Source: Candidatus Saccharimonadota bacterium
Lineage (GTDB): Bacteria; Patescibacteriota; Saccharimonadia; Saccharimonadales; Saccharimonadaceae
Reading direction: 5' to 3'
Assembly (NCBI GenBank): GCA_017513905.1
Contig: JAFWMR010000014.1
Span: 1-64,000 of the forward strand
Length of the DNA stretch: 64,000 nt
Positions 44,513 to 52,475 of the stretch are shown piece after piece. The translations under genes and the position numbers were made by a program. The stretch's first letter is position 1; each line of letters begins with the position of its first letter. A model generated the notes under the pieces. That model did no database searches. It was not told the DNA's origin and saw only the letters and a list, made by a program, of their open reading frames with translations.

Positions 44513-45217
44513 ATGAAACGGTTTATTTCTCTGGCCATCTGCTTGCTATTAGCTACAATTTCCCTGACCGCGTTTGCTGAAAACTACGTCCCTTCTCCCA
44601 CCATCGAAGGCAAGTTCGGACCTAATCCGTACCTCGTTCTGGTCAACAAGGAAAACAAACTTCCTGACAACTGGCTTAATGTCATTATCCTGAAGTCAGT
44701 TCAAAATTCTCTCGGAGAAGATTTCCTCGTCGAAGAAATTACACTGGGACACTTTAATGCGCTCCGCGAAGAACTCTCAAAGGAAGGCATCCAAATCGAG
44801 CTCGACAGTACCTACCGTTCTCTCGAAGAACAGCAAGAAATCTGGGACGAATGGTTAGCAGATCCCGAACTCGGACCCGAATATTGCGAAAAATACCTCG
44901 CAAAAGTCGGCCACTCCGAACATCACACAGGACTCGCCATCGACATCTTCATTATCAAACCAGACGGCTATAATGAACGCGAAAATGACGAAATGATCGC
45001 CGACCGCGAAATCTTCGCAAAGATTCATGAAAAACTCGCTATGTTTGGTTTTATCCTCCGCTACCCCGAAGGCAAAGAAAACATCACTGGTTACAACTAT
45101 GAGCCCTGGCACTTCCGCTTCGTCGGCGAAGACGTCGCCAAAGAAATTTTCGAAAACAAGCTTACCCTCGAAGAATACCTCGAACAACATCCCGAACTCC
45201 AACCCCAAAAAGAATAA
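44513..45217 (+). CDS. vanY: Exported D-alanyl-D-alanine carboxypeptidase, VanY/M15B
   Basis: 234 residues with a Sec signal peptide (about 1-22, cleavage near TAFA-EN). Zinc motifs of M15B peptidases: SxHxxGxAxD as 'SEHHTGLAIDIF' and ExxWH as 'YEPWHFRFVG'. It trims the terminal D-Ala of peptidoglycan stem peptides, either its own or a host's. Leader, GGGGGTG ribosome site and strong terminator make a stand-alone unit. The C-terminal tail is Glu/Pro/Gln-rich. Confidence 0.93.
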   Translation: MKRFISLAICLLLATISLTAFAENYVPSPTIEGKFGPNPYLVLVNKENKLPDNWLNVIILKSVQNSLGEDFLVEEITLGHFNALREELSKEGIQIELDSTYRSLEEQQEIWDEWLADPELGPEYCEKYLAKVGHSEHHTGLAIDIFIIKPDGYNERENDEMIADREIFAKIHEKLAMFGFILRYPEGKENITGYNYEPWHFRFVGEDVAKEIFENKLTLEEYLEQHPELQPQKE

Positions 45218-45225
45218 CCTCTCCC

Positions 45226-45250
45226 AGCCGCCTCCACAAGGCGGCTTTTT
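45226..45250 (+). terminator. vanY terminator
   Basis: AGCCGCC/GGCGGCT stem (45226-45232 with 45240-45246) and T5. Confidence 0.9.
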
Positions 45251-45265
45251 CATCTCAAAATATGC

Positions 45266-45271
45266 TACAAT
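45266..45271 (+). promoter_or_regulatory. Extended -10 box for the leaderless HD gene
   Basis: TGC-TACAAT, seven bases before ATG 45279, right after the vanY terminator. Confidence 0.65.
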
Positions 45272-45278
45272 TATACCC

Positions 45279-45995
45279 ATGGAATCCAGTCTAAAAAAGA
45301 TCAATCCCGCCATCCGTCGCTACATCGGCAACGAAATCCTCCCCCAATACCAACAGCTCAAAGGCCACGCCAACACTCACATCACCGACGTCATCCGTCG
45401 TAGCCTCAAAATCGCCGAAAACCTAGACAACATCAATCTCAATATGGTTTACGTCATCGCCGCCTATCACGACCTCGGCCGCCTCGTTGATAACGAAACT
45501 CACCACCTAGAATCCGCCAAAATGCTCCGCGCCGACCAGACTCTCAAGACTTTCTTCTCTCCCGTCGAAATAAAAACCATGGCCGAAGCCGTCGAAGACC
45601 ACCGCGCCAGTCTCCCGCATGACCCTCGCAGTCTCTACGGCAAAATCGTCTCCTCCGCCGACCGCTCCTGCGACATCACCGAAATCCTCATCCGTGCCTA
45701 CGACTACAACAAAACTCTCCACCCCGACTTCACCGAAGAGGAAACCATCGAAAACATCCGCCTCGTCCTCCGCGGCAAATACATCCCTGGAGCCTACGGC
45801 GCCAAAAAGATGTACTTCAAAAACCCAGAATTCGAGGAATTTCTAAAACAAGTTGACGACATCACCTCCACCCCAGAAAAATTCTACCAAATCCAAACCG
45901 AATTCAACCGCCACCGCTTCGCATCATCCCCATCAGCCCAAAACCATAAAATCACCACCCCAAAACCCACCCAACTACCGCAATCAGAAAAATAA
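45279..45995 (+). CDS. HD-domain hydrolase
   Basis: 238 residues. Metal motif 'VIAAYHDLGRLVDNETHHLESA' gives the HD pair, with an upstream His in 'GHANTHITDVIRRS' and a distal Asp in 'KIVSSADRSCDI'. HD proteins hydrolyse phosphomonoesters or phosphodiesters of nucleotides; the substrate is unknown. The frame is open further upstream through vanY, but the leaderless box fixes the start at 45279. It looks more GC-rich than its surroundings. The 3' end overlaps the next gene, on the other strand, by 44 bases. Confidence 0.8.
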   Translation: MESSLKKINPAIRRYIGNEILPQYQQLKGHANTHITDVIRRSLKIAENLDNINLNMVYVIAAYHDLGRLVDNETHHLESAKMLRADQTLKTFFSPVEIKTMAEAVEDHRASLPHDPRSLYGKIVSSADRSCDITEILIRAYDYNKTLHPDFTEEETIENIRLVLRGKYIPGAYGAKKMYFKNPEFEEFLKQVDDITSTPEKFYQIQTEFNRHRFASSPSAQNHKITTPKPTQLPQSEK

Positions 45996-46167
45996 TCCCG
46001 CTCGCCACCATCGTCCCCTTCCCCACCTTCTTCCAACCCTCCTTATCAAGCCCCTTAAACGCCGCCTTCCACGCCAAAATCCGAAGCTTATGCCCAGTCA
46101 ACATATATAACCCCACCAAAAACGTACATCCCCCAAATATAAACATCAAAATCGCAAACCCATTCAT
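45952..46167 (-). CDS. Small two-helix membrane protein
   Basis: 71 residues: a membrane helix (about 2-24), a basic amphipathic loop (HKLRILAWKAAFKGLDKEGWKKVGKG) and a second helix (about 51-70). Start at 46167 supported by TGATATAAT six bases upstream. Convergent with the HD gene, sharing 44 bases. Not recognised. Confidence 0.6.
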   Translation of the reverse strand: MNGFAILMFIFGGCTFLVGLYMLTGHKLRILAWKAAFKGLDKEGWKKVGKGTMVASGIIFLIAVVGWVLGW

Positions 46168-46194
46168 ACCCCCATTATATCATAAATCCATATA

Positions 46195-46206
46195 ATGAAA
46201 TTTCAT
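46195..46206. repeat. 12-bp palindrome upstream of fic
   Basis: ATGAAATTTCAT, a perfect palindrome in the fic promoter region, sharing GAAATTTC with the palindrome at the end of the gene. Candidate operator. Confidence 0.5.
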
Positions 46207-46251
46207 GATATTTTCACTATTTTTTCATAAGACATGTTATAATGATTTCAT

Positions 46252-47598
46252 ATGTATGATTATATTCACATTAAACAACCTAAAGACATAGACAAAATAA
46301 ACCAAGCGAAACTTTTTGAACTATACTTCAAAAACCCCATCAGTGTCGAAAAATTCCTAGAAGAATCCTCCAACAAAAAATACCTTTATTGGGACAAAGC
46401 GCAATATCTATCGCCAATCAAAGGCCTCACTATCACTGAATCGTGGAAATTAATCCGACAAATCCGAAAAATCTCTTCCATCTTCACACCTATCCGCACC
46501 CCAAACGGATCTTACTTTGCATTTTATCGACCAAAATACACCGACAAGATACTCCGAGAAATCGATATGCAAGCCGGCGGACTTTTTCTCACCGAGCAAA
46601 CAACATCAAAACAAGAAGCGGAACGGCAAAAGTACTTAGCAAGGGGCATAGTCGAAGAATCAATTGCCTCAAGTCAGCTCGAAGGAGCAGACACCTCCAG
46701 AAGATACGCCAAAAAGATGTTAACAGAAAATATCAAGCCCCGAACTAAGGGCGAACAAATGATTCTCAATAACTACAAGGTTTTACAGCAAATAGAATCA
46801 AAATACAAAAACGAGCCACTCTCAATCTTCATGCTACAGGAACTTCAAATGCAACTCGTAGAAAAAACCCTAGACCCTGGCTATATTCCAGGCTCATTCA
46901 GGAAAGATTCAGACGATATAGTCGTGCATTACGACCAAAAAATTGCCCACATCCCGCCCAAAGAAGCATTCGTGCAAAAAGAACTACAACGCCTTGTTAA
47001 ATACGCCAACGATACAGAGTTCGTCCACCCAATCATCAAAGCCATCGAACTACACTTTTGGATCGGTTATCTCCATCCATTCCCAGACGGAAATGGACGT
47101 CTCGCGCGGGCAATTTTCTATTGGTATCTTTTCAAAAACGGCTATTGGGCAATGGCCTACTTACCAATTTCAACTCTTTTGAAACGCTCACCCCACGACT
47201 ACACTTATTCATACATTTACGCCGAACAAGACGAACTGGACTTCACTTATTTCTTTGATTATAACGTCAAAAAAATTTCCGAATCCATAACTCAATTCAA
47301 AAACCACATAAAAAAGAAAACGCAAGAAAACACAGAAAATCTCAATAAAATCAAACAAAATCACCCCAATTTAAACAACAGACAAGTCCACGCTCTCCAC
47401 TATCTATTAAGAGATAAAAACTCGACCACGTCAGCACAATCATATAGAATAATGAACGCAATAACGCTCAGAACAGCTTACAGTGACTTAAAACAATTAA
47501 AAAACCTTGGTCTCGTAGAAACCTCCAACGAAGGCAGAAAAGTCATTTATAAAGCATCCTCATCATTAAAAAATGAATATACTGAAATTTCAGTATAA
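46252..47598 (+). CDS. Fic-family protein AMP-transferase with inhibitory helix and wHTH
   Basis: 448 residues. The N-terminal region holds the class II inhibitory motif (S/T)xxxE(G/N) as SSQLEG (140-145). The Fic core is canonical, HPFPDGNGRLAR (275-286) with His275 and Arg286, so AMPylation of target proteins, repressed by the helix, is expected. The C-terminus (about 370-440) is a winged helix that may bind DNA. A TGTTATAAT box eight bases before the ATG indicates a leaderless start. Flanking palindromes with GAAATTTC suggest self-regulation. Confidence 0.92.
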   Translation: MYDYIHIKQPKDIDKINQAKLFELYFKNPISVEKFLEESSNKKYLYWDKAQYLSPIKGLTITESWKLIRQIRKISSIFTPIRTPNGSYFAFYRPKYTDKILREIDMQAGGLFLTEQTTSKQEAERQKYLARGIVEESIASSQLEGADTSRRYAKKMLTENIKPRTKGEQMILNNYKVLQQIESKYKNEPLSIFMLQELQMQLVEKTLDPGYIPGSFRKDSDDIVVHYDQKIAHIPPKEAFVQKELQRLVKYANDTEFVHPIIKAIELHFWIGYLHPFPDGNGRLARAIFYWYLFKNGYWAMAYLPISTLLKRSPHDYTYSYIYAEQDELDFTYFFDYNVKKISESITQFKNHIKKKTQENTENLNKIKQNHPNLNNRQVHALHYLLRDKNSTTSAQSYRIMNAITLRTAYSDLKQLKNLGLVETSNEGRKVIYKASSSLKNEYTEISV

Positions 47599-47619
47599 TT
47601 TCAGTATAATTTCAGTATA
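47578..47619. repeat. 20-bp palindrome and three 11-bp repeats at the fic stop
   Basis: TATACTGAAATTTCAGTATA (47578-47597) is a perfect palindrome that includes the last fic codons. ATTTCAGTATA then recurs in tandem at 47587, 47598 and 47609. Confidence 0.8.
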
Positions 47620-47628
47620 TCTCAAAAT

Positions 47629-47654
47629 TAAAAAAGCGCCCTCTCAAGGGCGCT
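47629..47654 (-). terminator. Terminator of the EF-Tu-like mini-gene
   Basis: AGCGCCC/GGGCGCT stem (47635-47641 with 47648-47654), T-run on the minus strand. Confidence 0.8.
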
Positions 47655-47707
47655 CCAATCAATAGGATATTCAACGATTTTTCCAATGCTTCAGCAGCCT
47701 CGGATTC

Positions 47708-47911
47708 TTAAACAACGGGAACATACCCCTGCTTTTTCTCAAATTCGACCTTATCCACCGCGCTTTCCGGTACGCTTTCCTCACTTTCATCACCAACACC
47801 TCTTTTACTTTTCTTCGCTGCCAAAACTTGTTCAATCGCCGCCGTCAGCGTAGTTTTACTATGGTCAACACGACCAATAACACCGATATGCACACGCGGC
47901 TTTTCCTCCAA
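47708..47911 (-). CDS. EF-Tu-like P-loop mini-protein
   Basis: 67 residues starting at TTG 47911 with an AGGAGT site eight bases upstream and a TGTTATAAT promoter near 47972. The first half, '[23 protein letters not shown]', is clearly the EF-Tu N-terminus, but the P-loop GHVDHGKT is GRVDHSKT, losing the Gly before Lys. The second half is charged and unrelated to EF-Tu. It is too short to be a GTPase. With promoter, ribosome site and terminator intact it looks expressed rather than a plain pseudogene. Confidence 0.6.
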   Translation of the reverse strand: MEEKPRVHIGVIGRVDHSKTTLTAAIEQVLAAKKSKRGVGDESEESVPESAVDKVEFEKKQGYVPVV

Positions 47912-47998
47912 AACGAATCACTCCTCTCATCAAACATCCTTTTCTCAAAGAACTCCCCTCAATCCGCAATATTATAACACAAATCTCAAAAAACACAC

Positions 47999-48054
47999 AA
48001 AATGGCGGAAGCGAGAGGAAATTCGACCACTAGTGGCAGGATTCGCTTCCAAGG
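47999..48054. repeat. Partial copy of the tRNA-Ser 3' end
   Basis: Bases 47999-48019 repeat 48155-48175 exactly (21 bases), that is the tRNA-Ser 3' end with its CCA and the following T-run. The copy continues with a degraded T-arm, then CCACTAGTGG and a TCGCTTCC that pairs with GGAAGCGA, forming a hairpin. A duplicated tRNA 3' end is typical of an attachment site or of its relic. Confidence 0.7.
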
Positions 48055-48133
48055 AGGAGAACGACAAAAAATTTTAACGAGCAGATTGCTGTTTTCTCCG
48101 AGCGAAGCGCGCCTTTATCGGCGAGCGAGCGAG

Positions 48134-48154
48134 AAAAAACGGCAAGATGCCGTT
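48134..48154 (-). terminator. tRNA-Ser terminator
   Basis: AACGGCA/TGCCGTT stem (48138-48144 with 48148-48154) and T-run on the minus strand, just after the tRNA CCA. A weaker similar hairpin lies near 48077-48095. Confidence 0.75.
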
Positions 48155-48158
48155 AAAA

Positions 48159-48248
48159 TGGCGGAAGCGAGAGGATTCGAACCTCCGGAACGGTTACCCG
48201 CTCACACGCTTTCCAAGCGTGCTCCTTAAACCACTCGGACACACTTCC
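48159..48248 (-). tRNA. tRNA-Ser (GGA)
   Basis: 90 bases with encoded CCA. Acceptor GGAAGTG/CGCTTCC, D-arm with 'TCCGAGTGG', anticodon loop TTGGAAA with GGA (48212-48214), a long class II variable arm and T-loop TTCGAAT. Reads UCC/UCU serine codons. Confidence 0.97.
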
Positions 48249-48290
48249 GCGTACCGTCCATTATAGCATGAAACTTTAGTTTTGGCCACT

Positions 48291-49556
48291 CTAGCTCTGG
48301 CCAATTACAGTTTTCACCTCTGCCACAATATAAAACGACCCTAAGACTACCACCGGACTTTTGTTCTTATTCGCAAACTCAAATGCATCCTTAATCACCT
48401 GAGTATAATCTTTCTCCGCCTCAATACCTTCATATCCCGCCATTCTAAAAGCTTTCTCTGCCCTTGGCAAATCCGCTTCTTTCCATTCCCCTGGTCGGGT
48501 CAGATAGATTTTCGAAAAGAGTCCCGAACCAAAAATCTCTTTCGCGATCGATTCTACCCTTTTATCTTTCGCACAAGCAAAAACCAGAACCCCACCATCA
48601 CCTTCAACCTTCATTCTCTTCATTACTTCAAAAATACTTTTCTCCGTATGTGCACCGTCCATCAACAAATATGGAATATTAGAAAACCCATCTATGCCAA
48701 AAACTTTCTCGTATCTACCTGGAAGTGAAACCTTAGCGAGAGCCTCTTTAGCAAGTTGATCACTAACATCCGGGCAAACTTTCCTCACCATCCTTCGTGC
48801 CACTTCTTGATCTATCTGAAAATAATTACCCGTTGAAGCTGGCACATACTCTATTTTTGCGTGTTTTTCACGCGCTTTTTTCGCAAAAACCGTACGCGCT
48901 CCAATAACCTGCGGGACAGAAGTAATTGGCACTTTTTCCTTAAAAACGCCTGCCTTTTCAAAAGCAATTTTTTCAATCGTATCACCCAGGAATTCAGTGT
49001 GCTCTAATTCGATTAACCCCATCCCAATCGCTGCAGGCAAAATCACATTCGTAGCGTCCAACCGGCCACCCATTCCTACTTCATAAACTGCATAATCCAC
49101 CCCAGCTCTCCTAAATACCAGCATTGCATAAGTCGTCACAACCTCATACCAAGTCACTAGGCTCTTATCAAGAGCGCCACTTTGAATCAATTCTTTCATG
49201 CCAGCCTTTAACTCTTCTAACGCACTGTGATAAATCTTTTGTTCAAACGGCCCATCCCCAGACCGCACCCGCTCCGTAAAATGTAAAATATGCGGCGAAG
49301 TATAAATGCCCACTTTTTTACCTGCTTCAGTCAAAATCGCAGCGACACTTGTCGCAATCGTTCCCTTGCCCTTCGAACCGGCCACATGAAAACACGGGCA
49401 AAACCTTTCTGGATGCCCAAAGTGCTCTACTAAAACCTTCATCCGCTCAAGATTGAGCATGCTAGCCTCTGGCCTTTTCTCGAAATTCCTATAATCCCTT
49501 AGCCACTCTTCAACTTCCGGTAAATCAAAATCCGACCTCACGTTCGATTTTTTCAT
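48291..49556 (-). CDS. folC: Folylpolyglutamate synthase / dihydrofolate synthase family
   Basis: 421 residues, Mur-ligase fold. 'FHVAGSKGKGTIATSVAAIL' is the ATP loop, 'VYEVGMGGRLDATNVI' the second FolC signature, and the C-terminal domain has 'LLMDGAHTEKSIFEVM'. It adds glutamates to folate to retain it in the cell. It lies just downstream of folT, so import and trapping of external folate is the likely job. TGCTATAAT six bases before the ATG gives a leaderless start overlapping the folT terminator. Confidence 0.94.
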   Translation of the reverse strand: MKKSNVRSDFDLPEVEEWLRDYRNFEKRPEASMLNLERMKVLVEHFGHPERFCPCFHVAGSKGKGTIATSVAAILTEAGKKVGIYTSPHILHFTERVRSGDGPFEQKIYHSALEELKAGMKELIQSGALDKSLVTWYEVVTTYAMLVFRRAGVDYAVYEVGMGGRLDATNVILPAAIGMGLIELEHTEFLGDTIEKIAFEKAGVFKEKVPITSVPQVIGARTVFAKKAREKHAKIEYVPASTGNYFQIDQEVARRMVRKVCPDVSDQLAKEALAKVSLPGRYEKVFGIDGFSNIPYLLMDGAHTEKSIFEVMKRMKVEGDGGVLVFACAKDKRVESIAKEIFGSGLFSKIYLTRPGEWKEADLPRAEKAFRMAGYEGIEAEKDYTQVIKDAFEFANKNKSPVVVLGSFYIVAEVKTVIGQS

Positions 49557-49562
49557 GCCAAA

Positions 49563-49568
49563 ATTATA
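49563..49568 (-). promoter_or_regulatory. Extended -10 box for leaderless folC
   Basis: TGC-TATAAT on the minus strand, six bases before ATG 49556, next to the folT terminator. Confidence 0.7.
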
Positions 49569-49572
49569 GCAT

Positions 49573-49595
49573 AAAAAACCGCCCTCAACGGGCGG
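49573..49595 (-). terminator. folT terminator
   Basis: CCGCCC/GGGCGG stem (49579-49584 with 49590-49595) and T6 on the minus strand. Confidence 0.85.
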
Positions 49596-49598
49596 AAC

Positions 49599-50096
49599 TC
49601 AGAAGTGTTTGACTCTTTTCGCAATCACACGAATAATCAAGAACTCGACAAAACCAGTCACAAGGTAAATCGGGATTCTGACCAGAAGTACAGGCAGCGG
49701 ATAGCCGTAATAGACACCCAATCCAATGCTCTTCATAATCACGGAACCCAATAAATGTGCCATTGCGACCGAAAGTGCCAACTTCTTATCCAGCTTCGCT
49801 CCCGAAGGAAAATGGAACACAAGACCAGCCACGAAGCCAATTATGCCAGCACCAACTGTAATCAAAGGATTTATCGCGAACCCGACGAGGATACTCCCCA
49901 GCAGATCCGCGACCACACCCACAGCCATGCCCACAATCGGCCCCAACCAAATACCTGCCAGAATCACCGGCAGATTCTCGAGGCTTACCCTGAAAGCACC
50001 AACGGTCACACTCAGGACCTTTCCTAGCACAATCGACAATGCCACCAAGATTCCAGCCATAGTAAGCTTCATGACACCACACTCCCACCGACTCAT
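49599..50096 (-). CDS. folT: ECF transporter substrate-binding subunit, probably folate
   Basis: 165 residues with five to six membrane helices. 'MAGILVALSIVLGKVLSV', 'VSLENLPVILAGIWLGPIVGMAVGVVADLLGSIL' are typical of the folate S-components. Substrate is inferred from family resemblance and the neighbouring folC. The energising EcfA/EcfT subunits are not in the window. I start at ATG 50096 (MSRWECG) because GGAGGTG lies six bases before it, inside the first codons of the longer frame. Confidence 0.85.
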   Translation of the reverse strand: MSRWECGVMKLTMAGILVALSIVLGKVLSVTVGAFRVSLENLPVILAGIWLGPIVGMAVGVVADLLGSILVGFAINPLITVGAGIIGFVAGLVFHFPSGAKLDKKLALSVAMAHLLGSVIMKSIGLGVYYGYPLPVLLVRIPIYLVTGFVEFLIIRVIAKRVKHF

Positions 50097-50134
50097 CCAA
50101 AACACCTCCAATTCTTAAAGGTCTCCCACTTCTA

Positions 50135-50156
50135 TAGAAATATTAACATATTTCTA
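50135..50156. promoter_or_regulatory. Inverted repeat upstream of folT
   Basis: TAGAAATAT-taac-ATATTTCTA, nine-base arms, about 40 bases before folT. Candidate operator or leader hairpin. Confidence 0.45.
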
Positions 50157-50276
50157 ACAGCATTTTCCCAAATTTCAAAATCCACAGCTTCGACTTAATT
50201 TCTACATGTATAAACAAATCATATTAGAATCGCAAAAATCTTAAAATTCCCCCTTTAAAAAACATTTACACGTGTT

Positions 50277-50282
50277 TATAAT
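50277..50282 (+). promoter_or_regulatory. -10 box for the leaderless ABC ATPase gene
   Basis: TATAAT, eight bases before ATG 50291. Confidence 0.65.
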
Positions 50283-50290
50283 TAGTATCA

Positions 50291-51106
50291 ATGGGCGAGG
50301 AAACGACAAACACCGACACTAATGAAACCATCATCAAGCTCGAAGAAATATCCAAACGCTTCGGCTACGGCGATGCGGCTTCTTATGCGCTTAAAAACTT
50401 CAACCTAGAAGTTAAACGCGGCGAGTTTATTATGATCATGGGACCTTCTGGCTGCGGCAAGACCACCCTGTTAAACATCATCGGCCTACTTGACACTCCG
50501 ACCAGTGGTAGATACTTATTGAACGACGAGCTCGCTAGTCGCATCTCTGCTCGTCGCCAAGCGCGTTTGCGCGCAAAGAAAATCGGCTTCGTCTTTCAGA
50601 ACTTCAATCTTATCCCGGATCTATCTATCATCGAAAATGTCTCCCTCCCACTCGTTTACTCCGGATATCACAAGACTCGTCGTCTAATCAAAGCATCCGA
50701 AGCGCTTGATCGCTTCAATATGAAAGAGAAAGAATACTACCTTCCGTTCCAGCTCTCTGGTGGCCAACAACAACGCGCCGCTATCGCTCGTGCCATCGTT
50801 TCTCATCCAGAAATCATTCTCGCCGACGAACCCACCGGCAACCTGGACTCCCGATCATCAGCTACAGTCATGGAAGAGCTCAAACGTATCCATAGCGAAG
50901 GCAATACTATCATCATGGTGACCCACAACCCCGCACTCACATCCTATGCCACCCGCGTCATTAACATGCTAGATGGTACCATTGATACAGATATCAAGAC
51001 CGTCAAAGATAGCGATCTACCTGTTCCAGTTGAACGCAAGACCCCACGCAAGATCTTTAAGAGCCGCAAAAAGAACAAGTCTAAAAAGAAAAAAGGTAAA
51101 AAATAA
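50291..51106 (+). CDS. MacB/LolD-type ABC transporter ATPase
   Basis: 271 residues. Walker A GPSGCGKTT, signature LSGGQQQRAA, Walker B 'IILADEPTGNLDS', His switch 'MVTHNP'. The family powers mechanotransmission or export by FtsX-like permeases. The C-terminal 30 residues are a Lys-rich tail (KIFKSRKKNKSKKKKGKK). The permease follows two bases after the stop, so the pair forms one transporter. Confidence 0.94.
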   Translation: MGEETTNTDTNETIIKLEEISKRFGYGDAASYALKNFNLEVKRGEFIMIMGPSGCGKTTLLNIIGLLDTPTSGRYLLNDELASRISARRQARLRAKKIGFVFQNFNLIPDLSIIENVSLPLVYSGYHKTRRLIKASEALDRFNMKEKEYYLPFQLSGGQQQRAAIARAIVSHPEIILADEPTGNLDSRSSATVMEELKRIHSEGNTIIMVTHNPALTSYATRVINMLDGTIDTDIKTVKDSDLPVPVERKTPRKIFKSRKKNKSKKKKGKK

Positions 51107-51108
51107 CC

Positions 51109-52341
51109 ATGGCTTTACTACTTCGCACACACTACGAACTAGCCAAATCTTCACTTAAACGCAATCGCACGCGCTCTTTCCTTACCTGCTTAGGCATTTC
51201 TATCGGCATCGCGGCAATCATCCTGATTCTTTCGCTCGTTGGCAGTATTTCTTCCCTAGTCTCCGAACAGGTCTCAAAAGTCGGCTCCAGCCTTATCGTC
51301 GTCCGTCCAACTTCGACCCGTTCCACTGTTGACTCCATTGTTTCAGAGCTCACAACCTCAACCCAATATCTCAAATCCAACCTTACCCTTAAAGACGTTG
51401 ATACAATCAGCAAAATCGAAGGTGTCGCTGCTGTATCCCCATTAGCCATTTCTGTCAACTCCATCCAGGGCGACACAGAAACCGTCGTTTCTTCCGCCAC
51501 CGTCGTTGGCACCAACCCAGATTTTCTCAAAATTCAGAACTTGAGCCTCAAAAACGGAACCTTCATTAACGAAAACGCCGAAACCCCAAATGCTGTTATC
51601 GGCACCAAATTAGCCAATAGCTTGTTTGGCACCGCCGAGCCAATCGGCAAAACCATCACGCTTCTTGGCCAACGATTCATCATTATCGGCGTGCTAGCCG
51701 AGACGGATGACCCTATCAACTTCAATAATATCGATCTAGACGATGCCTTCTTCGTGTGCGCTTCCGCACTCAATAAAATCGATAATTCCCTCCAGATTCA
51801 ACAAATCAACATTCGCACCGAGAACACAGACACCCTAACCGAAACAGCCAACAAAATTCGCGAAGCACTTGTGGCTTCTAAATCTGGCGATACAAACTTT
51901 GCAGTTCTCTCAGGTGACGAAATCACTCATCCAGCCGGTTCGCTATTATCTATTATCTCCGGTATTCTTGCCATCGTAGCCGGAATCTCACTCATAGTTG
52001 GCGGCATCGGCGTTATGAATATCATGCTTGTTTCTGTCGCTGAACGTACTCACGAAATTGGTGTCCGCAAAGCCATCGGTGCCTCAACCGGCAACATTAT
52101 GCTACAGTTTCTCATTGAAGCGCTCATCCTTTCCATAATTGGTGGTTTTATGGGTCTAATTCTTGGCTATGGCCTTTCATTCCTTCTTTGCCTCATCACG
52201 CCATTTAATCCATATATCTCCTGGCAAATCCTCGCAATAACCTTTGGCGTCAGCTTGCTCACTGGTCTTATCTTCGGCCTCTACCCAGCTCTCAAAGCCG
52301 CTCACAAGAACCCAATCTACTCTCTAAAGTTCTGGGCATAG
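51109..52341 (+). CDS. MacB/FtsX-type ABC permease
   Basis: 410 residues. N-terminal helix (about 21-45), a large extracytoplasmic MacB_PCD domain (about 46-270) and three C-terminal helices with the FtsX signature 'VAERTHEIGVRKAIGAS'. Gram-positive type MacB systems export peptides or act in envelope stress. No MacA-like adaptor is adjacent. Confidence 0.93.
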   Translation: MALLLRTHYELAKSSLKRNRTRSFLTCLGISIGIAAIILILSLVGSISSLVSEQVSKVGSSLIVVRPTSTRSTVDSIVSELTTSTQYLKSNLTLKDVDTISKIEGVAAVSPLAISVNSIQGDTETVVSSATVVGTNPDFLKIQNLSLKNGTFINENAETPNAVIGTKLANSLFGTAEPIGKTITLLGQRFIIIGVLAETDDPINFNNIDLDDAFFVCASALNKIDNSLQIQQINIRTENTDTLTETANKIREALVASKSGDTNFAVLSGDEITHPAGSLLSIISGILAIVAGISLIVGGIGVMNIMLVSVAERTHEIGVRKAIGASTGNIMLQFLIEALILSIIGGFMGLILGYGLSFLLCLITPFNPYISWQILAITFGVSLLTGLIFGLYPALKAAHKNPIYSLKFWA

Positions 52342-52475
52342 ATCCAAAGGACGACGCTCCTCTTTATCACTGCTTGCCTTAAGCATATTTTTATGTTATA
52401 ATTTAAAAACCTTCTGCTCTCTAGAAGGAACCACATTTGCACCTTGACAAGAAAACAGAAAGGCGGGTATCCAAC

